Origin: an uncultured beta proteobacterium
GTDB taxonomy: Bacteria > Pseudomonadota > Gammaproteobacteria > Burkholderiales > Burkholderiaceae
Direction: 5' to 3'
Assembly: GCA_903892315.1 (NCBI GenBank)
Contig: CAITHY010000052.1
Span: 1 to 32,948 of the forward strand
Length of the DNA stretch: 32,948 nt
In this document: piece by piece, positions 25,142-32,948 of the stretch
Layout: the number at the start of each line of letters is the position of its first letter
How positions within the stretch are numbered: position 1 is the stretch's first letter
Notes under the pieces: generated by a model
Databases searched by the model: none
Seen by the model: only the letters and a program-made list of their open reading frames with translations
What the model was told of the DNA's origin: nothing
Made by a program: the position numbers and the translations under genes

Positions 25142-26104
25142 ATGAAGTTTTTTACTAAAGCCATCCCGATTGCACTTTCATGTTTAGCATTCGGACAGGT
25201 ATTTGCTGCGGACCCTTGGCCTAATCATCCAATTAAATTTGTTGTCGGATTTGGTCCTGGCGGCGCCAATGATACTGTTGCAAGAGTGGTTGCTGAAGCA
25301 GCATCCAAGCAATTGGGTCAACCCATCATTGTTGAGAATAAACCAGGTGCTGGATCGGTATTAGGTGCGGATTTTGTAGCCAAGAGCCCGCCAGACGGCT
25401 ATACCTTCTTTGTTAGTGCCGGCGGAATTGTGACCAACCCGATGATTAAGTCATCAATGCCATATAAAGAGGGTGATTTAGTTCCAGTGGGCTTATTAAC
25501 AATTAGTCCATCCATTATTGTTGTCTCAGCCGATTCAAAAGTGAATAGTATGAAAGATTTGTTAGTGCTGGCCAAAGACCCAAAGGGTCTTAACTTCTCT
25601 ACGGCTGGTACTGGCAGTACTCCACACTTCGTAGCGGAGATGCTGAAAGTAAAAGCAGGCGGTAAATATGAAATCATTCCTTATAAGAGTGGTTCCGAAG
25701 GAATGGTAGCTGTAATCTCCAACCAAGTAGATGCCACTTCAGAGGCCAGTGTTGTGGTGATTCCGCAAATTCAGGGTGGGAAGTTAAAAGCAATTGCTTC
25801 GACTTGGAATAAAAGAATCACTGCTTTGCCTGATGTTCCCACAACTAAAGAGCAGGGCTACCCTGAGGTTCTGATTGGACACTGGGCAGGCGTCTTTGCT
25901 CCTAAGGGAACGCCAGATGCTATCTTGGAGAAAATGAATCAAGCAATTAATGCAGGTCTTAAGACTGCTGCCGTTCAAAGCCGTCTAACCCCACAAGGTA
26001 TCGAACCGTCTCCAGGGTCTAGAGCCGCATTCACCAAGTTCTTGGCTGATGAAAAGGCAAGGTTAGGGCCAATAGTGAAGCGCGCCAATATGAAAGAAGA
26101 TTAA
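25142..26104 (+). CDS. Bug/TctC family periplasmic solute-binding protein
   Basis: 320-residue periplasmic receptor. A signal peptide covers about 1-22 (AFGQVFA before ADPWPNHP). IKFVVGFGPGGANDTVARVV is the Bug ligand loop, and NFSTAGTGSTPHFVAEML a second conserved part. AAGG-type ribosome site (AAAAAGGA) lies before the ATG. It follows the ModA-like gene by 19 bases. The terminal TAA overlaps the stop codon of the convergent DUF1841 gene in the four bases TTAA (26101-26104). It is the third Bug gene in 6 kb; sequence differences among the three suggest distinct ligands, not recent duplication. Confidence 0.9.
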   Translation: MKFFTKAIPIALSCLAFGQVFAADPWPNHPIKFVVGFGPGGANDTVARVVAEAASKQLGQPIIVENKPGAGSVLGADFVAKSPPDGYTFFVSAGGIVTNPMIKSSMPYKEGDLVPVGLLTISPSIIVVSADSKVNSMKDLLVLAKDPKGLNFSTAGTGSTPHFVAEMLKVKAGGKYEIIPYKSGSEGMVAVISNQVDATSEASVVVIPQIQGGKLKAIASTWNKRITALPDVPTTKEQGYPEVLIGHWAGVFAPKGTPDAILEKMNQAINAGLKTAAVQSRLTPQGIEPSPGSRAAFTKFLADEKARLGPIVKRANMKED

Positions 26105-26532
26105 GCTAATTTCTTCAAGGCTTCTAAATATTTCCCTGGATTCAGAGGCTGCCCCTCTCGCTGGGCTTCCCACATGACTTGTCCCAAGCATTCCATCATG
26201 ACATGCTGCGCTTCATGCATTGAGCCTAGTTTGTGTGACAGCTTGTCTGCGATTTCTTTGATACCAGGCGGCTGATTGATTGAGATCTGCTCGCTAATGG
26301 AAAGATGCATTGATAGATGCAGGAACGGATTGGTTTCACCACGCTCTGGGGTGTAGTCCTGCGCTAGAGCGCCCTCTGGATCTTTTAGTAAGTCGTGGTA
26401 TTCGGGGTGCTCAACTATCCAATCGCTTGCGAGCGTTTCCATCGGATCGAGAATATGGTTCTCAGCCTTTTTTTTCCATGCGTCACAGAAAAAGCGACGC
26501 ACTTCTTCACGAGTTGGGTTAAATATCGCCAC
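26101..26532 (-). CDS. DUF1841 family protein
   Basis: 143 residues that I recognise as DUF1841, a family of unknown function common in beta- and gammaproteobacteria. The N-terminus FNPTREEVRRFFCDAWKKK and the central HLSMHLSISEQISINQPPGI (a histidine-rich segment) are characteristic. There is no signal peptide or membrane segment, so it is probably cytosolic. Its start lies 14 bases inside the end of nth, showing translational coupling with the endonuclease III gene. Its stop overlaps that of the convergent Bug gene. No function can be given from the sequence. Confidence 0.85.
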   Translation of the reverse strand: MAIFNPTREEVRRFFCDAWKKKAENHILDPMETLASDWIVEHPEYHDLLKDPEGALAQDYTPERGETNPFLHLSMHLSISEQISINQPPGIKEIADKLSHKLGSMHEAQHVMMECLGQVMWEAQREGQPLNPGKYLEALKKLA

Positions 26533-27178
26533 GAACTTTTCCTTTGCCAGTTTTTTGTTTAAAGCTGCATAGTGGTTCTACTATGCATTGTGCGCAATCT
26601 GGGTTACGTGCTTTACAGGTGTACCGACCATGCAGAATTAACCAGTGATGCGCATCTAATAGGTATTCTTTTGGCACGCGCTTGAGTAGTTGCTCTTCTA
26701 CTTTCAGCACATCTTTACCGGGCGCCAAGCCTGTTCGGTTTGATACTCTAAAAATATGAGTATCCACCGCAATCGTAGGTTGGCCAAAGGCAGTATTGAG
26801 AATGACGTTAGCTGTTTTTCTGCCAACGCCAGGGAGCGCCTCTAATTCTTCGCGCGTTTGGGGAACTTCGCCCCCATGCTTTTCTAAAAGGAGTCGACAA
26901 GTTTCCTGAATGTGCTTGCCCTTAGAGTTAAATAAGCCAATATGCTGAATATAGGGCCTGACACCTTCTTCGCCAAGATCTAAGAGGGCTTGTGGAGTAT
27001 TGGCTACCTTGTAGAGCTTACGTGTTCCCTTATTGACCGAGATATCAGTTGCTTGCGCAGATAGTAATACTGCAATTAATAATTCAAATGGTGAGCGATA
27101 TTCCAGCTCAGTTTCTGGTTTGGGATTATTGGCTTTAAGTTGCTCAAAAAAAGCACGACGCTTTTCCAGATTCATCAT
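26519..27178 (-). CDS. nth: Endonuclease III
   Basis: DNA glycosylase/AP lyase removing oxidised pyrimidines in base excision repair. It has 219 residues. The helix-hairpin-helix LPGVGRKTANVIL holds catalytic Lys121, and AVDTHIFRV holds Asp139. The C-terminal iron-sulfur loop has Cys188, Cys195, Cys198 and Cys204 in the pattern C-x6-C-x2-C-x5-C. The first ATG (27178) overlaps the rsxB stop as ATGA and was chosen; a second ATG follows immediately. The gene also overlaps DUF1841 by 14 bases, giving a chained unit rsxB-nth-DUF1841. This linkage of rsxB with nth is common in proteobacteria. Confidence 0.96.
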   Translation of the reverse strand: MMNLEKRRAFFEQLKANNPKPETELEYRSPFELLIAVLLSAQATDISVNKGTRKLYKVANTPQALLDLGEEGVRPYIQHIGLFNSKGKHIQETCRLLLEKHGGEVPQTREELEALPGVGRKTANVILNTAFGQPTIAVDTHIFRVSNRTGLAPGKDVLKVEEQLLKRVPKEYLLDAHHWLILHGRYTCKARNPDCAQCIVEPLCSFKQKTGKGKVRGDI

Positions 27179-27861
27179 TTCTTTTGCTGGGCTCGTGCGA
27201 TTGCTGCTGCGATGATGGCGCGCTTGCGCTCTTGCTCCTTCAACTCATCAGCAGATGAGGGATTTTCTGCATTAACCGCTACTAATTTAGTCGCAGCCTT
27301 TTTGGCTAGGCGATCATCATTATCTTTTTGCTCTCTATCCAGTCGTTTTTCGCGATCGTGATAACGAGTACGAGAAATATCTGCTAATTCTTGCGACCAA
27401 GCATTCCAGCCGGTGCGATTGTCGGTGACATCAATCATGCTGATGCAATCAACCGGGCATGGCGGGATGCAGAGATCGCAACCAGTACACCATTGGGTGA
27501 GAACCACGTGCATTTGTTTGGAGGCACCAACAATAGCATCAACAGGACATGCCTGAATGCATAAGGTACAACCTATGCACTTTTGTGGATCAATGAAAGC
27601 AACTGGCCTGGGGCGCTCAATTCCACACTTTGGATCAATGGTAGGGTGAAGCTCGAAAGCATCTTGTGGGTATATGGGTATCAGAAGCTTGCTCAGGCGC
27701 TCGATGCCTTCAACCCCACCCGGCGGGCAGCGATTTGGTAATGCATCACCAGAAGCCATGGCCTCTGCATAGCCACGGCAATCTGGGTAGCCGCATTTAG
27801 TGCATTGGGTTTGCGGAAGAATATCCTCAAGTTGGTCGATGAGGTTATTGGCTTGGCTCAT
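27175..27861 (-). CDS. rsxB: RsxB/RnfB-like iron-sulfur electron transport protein (soluble)
   Basis: Ferredoxin-like protein of 228 residues. An N-terminal Fes-type four-cysteine cluster (Cys20, Cys23, Cys28, Cys45) is followed by two [4Fe-4S] ferredoxin motifs, CIGCTLCIQACP (95-106) and CTGCDLCIPPCP (125-136). The C-terminal tail (about 160-228) is charged and helical with many Lys, Arg, Glu and Ala. The N-terminal membrane helix of E. coli RsxB/RnfB is missing and no other rnf gene is in the window. It could pass electrons to a soluble partner, perhaps the nth iron-sulfur cluster; this is inference. It starts the nth-DUF1841 unit. Confidence 0.9.
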   Translation of the reverse strand: MSQANNLIDQLEDILPQTQCTKCGYPDCRGYAEAMASGDALPNRCPPGGVEGIERLSKLLIPIYPQDAFELHPTIDPKCGIERPRPVAFIDPQKCIGCTLCIQACPVDAIVGASKQMHVVLTQWCTGCDLCIPPCPVDCISMIDVTDNRTGWNAWSQELADISRTRYHDREKRLDREQKDNDDRLAKKAATKLVAVNAENPSSADELKEQERKRAIIAAAIARAQQKK

Positions 27862-27887
27862 GGAAATGACTGGTTAAATTCTTCTTA

Positions 27888-27917
27888 AAATTAAAGGCTC
27901 CGAAGAGCCCTTAATTT
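27888..27917 (-). terminator. Rho-independent terminator of phaZ with UUCG tetraloop
   Basis: On the minus strand a 13-base stem with one mismatch closes a TTCG loop inside a C(TTCG)G context. The plus-strand arms are AAATTAAAGGCTC (27888-27900) and GAGCCCTTAATTT (27905-27917). The following tract is TTTAATTTT, not an unbroken T-run. It overlaps the phaZ stop codon (27916-27918) and ends 26 bases before rsxB. Confidence 0.72.
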
Positions 27918-29196
27918 ATGCAGACTTGGTAGTCCGTGTAGCCGTTTTCTTCGTATTCTGATGCTGACGAATGAAGGTCTTAATCTTTGGATACACTTTC
28001 TCGCGCCAACGACGACCAGCGAAAATTCCGTAGTGACCAGCACCAGCAACTTCATAGTGGTCTTTGCTCTCTTTTGGAATGCCAGCACATAAAGCATGTG
28101 CAGAACGTGTTTGGCCACTTCCAGAGATGTCATCAAGCTCACCTTCAATGGTGAGGAGGGCAGTCTTTTTGATATCTTGTGGTTTAACAAGTTCACCAGA
28201 CACTTCCCACGTACCATTTGGTAATGAGTAGTCTTGGAAAACGGTCTTGATAGTGTCTAGGTAAAACTTAGAGTCCAAATCCAATACTGCGTTGTACTCA
28301 TCGTAGAAGCGGATATGGGATTCCGCATCTTGTTCGTCACCACGAACTAAGTTTTGGAAGTAATCCCAGTGAGACTGTAAATGGTTCTGTGGGTTCATAG
28401 CGATAAAGCCAGTGTGCTGCAAGAAGCCTGGGTAAACTTTACGGCCAGCGCCTGGATAGTTAGGTGGAACGCTATAAATCACATGGCTCTCGAACCACTC
28501 AAATGATTTTTGATCTGCAAGGTTATTGACTGCAGTCGGTGACTTACGGGCATCAATTGGGCCGCCCATCATGATCATTGACGATGGTGTTGCTTCACCA
28601 GCAGAGGCCATTAATGAGATAGCGCCTAAAGTTGGAACAGTAGGCTGGCAAACAGAAATCACATGCAAATCTTTTGCACCGATCGTGCGGATGAACTCTT
28701 GTACATAGTGTACGTAGTCATCAAGACCAAAGTCACCCTCTTCAACAGGCACTAAGCGTGCATCAATCCAGTCGGTGATGTAAACCTTATGGTCTTGCAA
28801 GAGGGTGCGTACTGTGTCACGCAGCAAAGTAGCATGGTGACCAGACATGGGGGCAACTACCAGTACGGTTGGGTCTTCTTTGAGACTCTTGATAGTTTCC
28901 ACATCATCAGAAAAGCGCTTAAAGCGAATCAGATTACAGAAAGGTTTTGCGATGATCGTTCTTTCATGAATCGCAACTTCGTGTCCATGTGCTTTAACAG
29001 AGCGAATACCAAATTCTGGTTTTTTGTAATCCTTGCCCAAGCGATAGAGGAGTTCATAGCTAGCAGCCAATCGATCTGATCCCGGGACCTTAGAGGCTGG
29101 GTTAGAAGCATTAATAAAAGCTTCTGAAGCAGCACGCGCCCAAGAACTAACGGGTTGAAGTAAGGCTTTTTGAAACTCATGTAACTGATATAGCAT
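27916..29196 (-). CDS. phaZ: Intracellular polyhydroxybutyrate depolymerase
   Basis: Degrades stored PHB granules inside the cell to release 3-hydroxybutyrate units. The 426 residues include a Cys-Asp-His triad at the same numbers that I recall for Ralstonia eutropha PhaZa1. Cys183 lies in VISVCQPTVP, Asp355 in EGELDDISG and His388 in AGAGHYGIF. There is no signal peptide, as expected for an intracellular enzyme. The C-terminal tail is Lys/Thr-rich. GGAGG lies four bases before the ATG, which is 31 bases after tyrB on the same strand. Released units would enter acetyl-CoA metabolism, where aceA would be needed. PHA synthase is not in the window. Confidence 0.95.
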   Translation of the reverse strand: MLYQLHEFQKALLQPVSSWARAASEAFINASNPASKVPGSDRLAASYELLYRLGKDYKKPEFGIRSVKAHGHEVAIHERTIIAKPFCNLIRFKRFSDDVETIKSLKEDPTVLVVAPMSGHHATLLRDTVRTLLQDHKVYITDWIDARLVPVEEGDFGLDDYVHYVQEFIRTIGAKDLHVISVCQPTVPTLGAISLMASAGEATPSSMIMMGGPIDARKSPTAVNNLADQKSFEWFESHVIYSVPPNYPGAGRKVYPGFLQHTGFIAMNPQNHLQSHWDYFQNLVRGDEQDAESHIRFYDEYNAVLDLDSKFYLDTIKTVFQDYSLPNGTWEVSGELVKPQDIKKTALLTIEGELDDISGSGQTRSAHALCAGIPKESKDHYEVAGAGHYGIFAGRRWREKVYPKIKTFIRQHQNTKKTATRTTKSA

Positions 29197-29227
29197 GGTG
29201 CCTCCAGTAATTCAGTGTATCCGCTTG

Positions 29228-30427
29228 TTACGCTAATACGCGGGCGATTGCTTTAGCCACTTTATCAATATTTTTGGTATTGAGGGCTGCAACACAAATG
29301 CGTCCAGTAGAAAGGGCATAAATGCCATCCTCTTTTTGTAGACGCTCAACTTGCTCAGCCGTTAAGCCTGAGTAAGAAAACATGCCACGTTGCTTCTCGA
29401 TAAAAGCAAAATCTTGCTTTACACCAGCAGCAGCGAGTTTTTCAACCAGGCCATGACGCATTGCTTTAATGCGATCACGCATTTCTGCCAACTCATCTTC
29501 CCAGAGCTTGCGTAATTCAGGTGAATTTAGAACGGCAGCAGCAATGGCAGCGCCGTGAGTTGGAGGGTTGGAATAGTTTGTGCGAATCACGCGTTTCAAT
29601 TGTGAGAGGACGCGCGTAGATTCATCTTTGCTCTGTGTCACGATAGACAGCGCACCAACACGCTCACCATAGAGCGAGAATGATTTGGAGAAAGAGCTTG
29701 ATACAAAGAAAGACATGCCTGAGTCAGCAAAGAGGCGAACTGCAATACCGTCTTTCTCAATACTATCAGCAAAGCCTTGGTAGGCCATATCCAAGAAGGG
29801 GATGAGACTTTTGTTCTTGCAGATATCAATCACTTGGCGCCATTGCGCTTCAGTAATATCTGCACCAGTTGGGTTGTGGCAGCAAGCGTGCAACAAGACA
29901 GTGGTGTTCTTTGGGAAAGACTCTAAGGACTTCACCATGCCGTCAAAATCTACGCCACGGGTTTTGCCATCAAAGTAGGTGTACTCAACCACTTCAAAGC
30001 CAGCAGATTCAAAAATGCCGCGGTGGTTTTCCCAAGTCGGATTGCTAATCGCGCAAGGTGCATTGAGGTTCAAGCGCTTAATGAAGTCTGCACCAACGCG
30101 CAAGGCGCCAGTGCCGCCAAGACATTCAGCAGTAACAACGCGACCATCTTGAATGAGTGCAGAGTCAGCGCCAAACAATAAATTTTGCACTGCACTGTTG
30201 TATGGATTTGGACCTTCGATTGGGATGTAGCTACGGGGCGAGTGTTTTGCAACAATCGCCTCTTCAGCTTTAATCACTGCCTTGAGAAGTGGAACTTTGC
30301 CTTCGTCGGTGTAATACACGCCAACACCTAAATTCACTTTATCAGCACGTTGGTCTGCAACGTAGGCTTCTGTGAGGCCAAAAATAGGGTCTTTGGGGGC
30401 TAGCTGGACTGAGGCAAACAGGGTCAT
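29228..30427 (-). CDS. tyrB: Aromatic/aspartate aminotransferase (class I)
   Basis: PLP aminotransferase of 399 residues, close to E. coli TyrB and AspC. SSSFSKSFSLYGERVG has the PLP lysine Lys248, with Asn185 in HNPTG, Asp213 and Tyr216 in DMAYQGFA, and the C-terminal arginine in STGRICVA. It exchanges amino groups between glutamate and aromatic or aspartate-type 2-oxoacids. The TyrB/AspC split cannot be made from motifs alone; the tyrB name follows the usual annotation next to uvrB. It diverges from uvrB, with 169 bases between them, and precedes phaZ by 31 bases with no terminator. Confidence 0.92.
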   Translation of the reverse strand: MTLFASVQLAPKDPIFGLTEAYVADQRADKVNLGVGVYYTDEGKVPLLKAVIKAEEAIVAKHSPRSYIPIEGPNPYNSAVQNLLFGADSALIQDGRVVTAECLGGTGALRVGADFIKRLNLNAPCAISNPTWENHRGIFESAGFEVVEYTYFDGKTRGVDFDGMVKSLESFPKNTTVLLHACCHNPTGADITEAQWRQVIDICKNKSLIPFLDMAYQGFADSIEKDGIAVRLFADSGMSFFVSSSFSKSFSLYGERVGALSIVTQSKDESTRVLSQLKRVIRTNYSNPPTHGAAIAAAVLNSPELRKLWEDELAEMRDRIKAMRHGLVEKLAAAGVKQDFAFIEKQRGMFSYSGLTAEQVERLQKEDGIYALSTGRICVAALNTKNIDKVAKAIARVLA

Positions 30428-30479
30428 TTGAGGTCGAAAGTGATGGTTAGAGGGTAATTAGTACTTGTTTTATGTGTTG

Positions 30480-30506
30480 TTGACGTTAAATTCAGTTTAA
30501 TTGACG
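30480..30506 (+). promoter_or_regulatory. Direct TTGACG repeats in the tyrB/uvrB intergenic region
   Basis: TTGACG occurs at 30480-30485 and 30501-30506, 21 bases apart start to start, about two helical turns. Either can serve as a -35 element for uvrB. The second has AACTAT 18 bases on (30525-30530), which is a weak -10. Alternatively the pair is a regulator site. Confidence 0.35.
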
Positions 30507-30572
30507 GTTTTTGAAGCCAGAATCAACTATTTCCTAAGAAAATCGGCAAAATCATTGTTTGTACAAAATTCG

Positions 30573-30591
30573 CTGTGAAGAAGTCTCACAG
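30573..30591 (+). promoter_or_regulatory. Inverted repeat CTGTGA-N7-TCACAG at the uvrB start
   Basis: Perfect six-base arms CTGTGA (30573-30578) and TCACAG (30586-30591), overlapping the AGGTGA that precedes the uvrB ATG. As RNA it forms a hairpin that would mask the ribosome site; as DNA it resembles a dimeric operator. Arm spacing is one base longer than the CRP consensus and does not fit the LexA CTGT-N8-ACAG pattern. Confidence 0.4.
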
Positions 30592-30596
30592 GTGAA

Positions 30597-32750
<2,154 letters not shown>

Positions 32751-32826
32751 AGATTGATTCGTTAATTCCTGGCTTGCATTGAGGTTTTTTGGGATAATTC
32801 CCGAGCAATTTAATGGGGAATATGGT

Positions 32827-32851
32827 AAAGTTGAGTGGAATGGTCGGGTAT
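32827..32851 (+). promoter_or_regulatory. Probable IscR type-1 binding site before iscR
   Basis: The two half-sites AAAGTTGAGT (32827-32836) and GGTCGGGTAT (32842-32851), with five bases between, match about 21 of 25 positions of the E. coli type-1 IscR consensus as I recall it. The site lies 51 bases before the iscR ATG and fits autorepression by [2Fe-2S]-IscR. The tail CGGGT-ATT-ACCCG (32845-32857) is itself a perfect inverted repeat. The -10 hexamer was not assigned. Confidence 0.65.
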
Positions 32852-32901
32852 TACCCGCCCGACTGTTAGCTGTCCATAACAATCCATTACCAAGGTGACA
32901 T

Positions 32902-32948
32902 ATGAGACTTACAACCAAAGGTCGTTTTGCAGTAACCGCAATGATTGA
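32902..32948 (+). CDS. iscR: Iron-sulfur cluster regulator IscR (N-terminal fragment)
   Basis: Only 15 codons are inside the window: MRLTTKGRFAVTAMI, matching the IscR/Rrf2 N-terminus (E. coli MRLTSKGRYAVTAMLD). IscR senses [2Fe-2S] status and controls the isc operon, which is expected just beyond the window. An AAGGTG ribosome site precedes the ATG. A probable IscR site lies upstream, consistent with autoregulation. The name rests on a short but characteristic stretch. Confidence 0.85.
   Translation, partial: MRLTTKGRFAVTAMI

Noticed and set aside
30558..30567. TTTGTACAAA palindrome in the uvrB leader
   Set aside because: A ten-base AT-rich palindrome is expected by chance at this frequency, and no second copy was seen.
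30573..30591. LexA (SOS) box before uvrB
   Set aside because: The arms read CTGT and ACAG but are 11 bases apart, not 8, so the spacing does not fit LexA.
32751..32826. Terminator after uvrB
   Set aside because: GGGATAATTCCC-type repeats are present, but stems are short and no T-run follows on the plus strand.

Overview
The window looks like a chromosomal segment of a betaproteobacterium of the order Burkholderiales, most likely Polynucleobacter or a close freshwater relative. The reasons are moderate GC content, the gene chain hom-thrC-moeA-moaD-moaE with clpB nearby, the tyrB/uvrB/iscR neighbourhood, many orphan Bug/TctC-type periplasmic receptors, an intracellular PHB depolymerase with Cys183/Asp355/His388, and PxpABC-type 5-oxoprolinase. 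The genus is an inference from gene content and was not searched. No rRNA, tRNA, CRISPR array, insertion sequence or phage gene was found. No gene-free stretch exceeds 300 bases; the longest is about 260 bases, upstream of aceA.

Layout. (1) 1-4795: a forward core block for threonine synthesis (hom, thrC) and molybdenum cofactor synthesis (moeA, moaD, moaE). (2) 4984-8241: an OFA-family MFS transporter converges on a cytosolic gamma-glutamyltransferase/oxamate-amidohydrolase-like enzyme and a small GIY-YIG protein. A perfect bidirectional terminator separates the first two. (3) 8333-10936: clpB behind a recognisable heat-shock promoter. (4) 10989-14667: an MFS transporter meets the pxpA-pxpBC 5-oxoprolinase operon tail to tail. 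(5) 14774-16913: an MFS sugar/aromatic-acid-type symporter with a LigI-like amidohydrolase. (6) 17174-19016: isocitrate lyase aceA, a terminator, and a HIT protein. (7) 19081-22993: a compact five-gene operon of CoA-transferase A and B, a Bug receptor, a thiolase-fold protein without the usual catalytic cysteines, and a DUF35 zinc-ribbon/OB partner. (8) 23138-26104: two more Bug receptors and a ModA-like binding protein. (9) 26101-32948: a leftward block (tyrB, phaZ, rsxB, nth, DUF1841) diverging from uvrB, followed by the start of iscR behind a good match to an IscR type-1 site.

The centre (about 5-26 kb) reads as an organic-acid scavenging region set between conserved housekeeping blocks. 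It holds three MFS permeases, four periplasmic binding proteins without cognate permeases, CoA activation, a putative non-thiolytic C-C cleavage pair, 5-oxoproline hydrolysis and the glyoxylate-shunt entry enzyme. The best candidate for an undescribed system is the operon at 19081-22993. It pairs acid activation by CoA transfer with a cysteine-less thiolase-fold/DUF35 pair resembling the Ltp2-ChsH2 aldolase arrangement, and a substrate receptor is translationally coupled into the middle.
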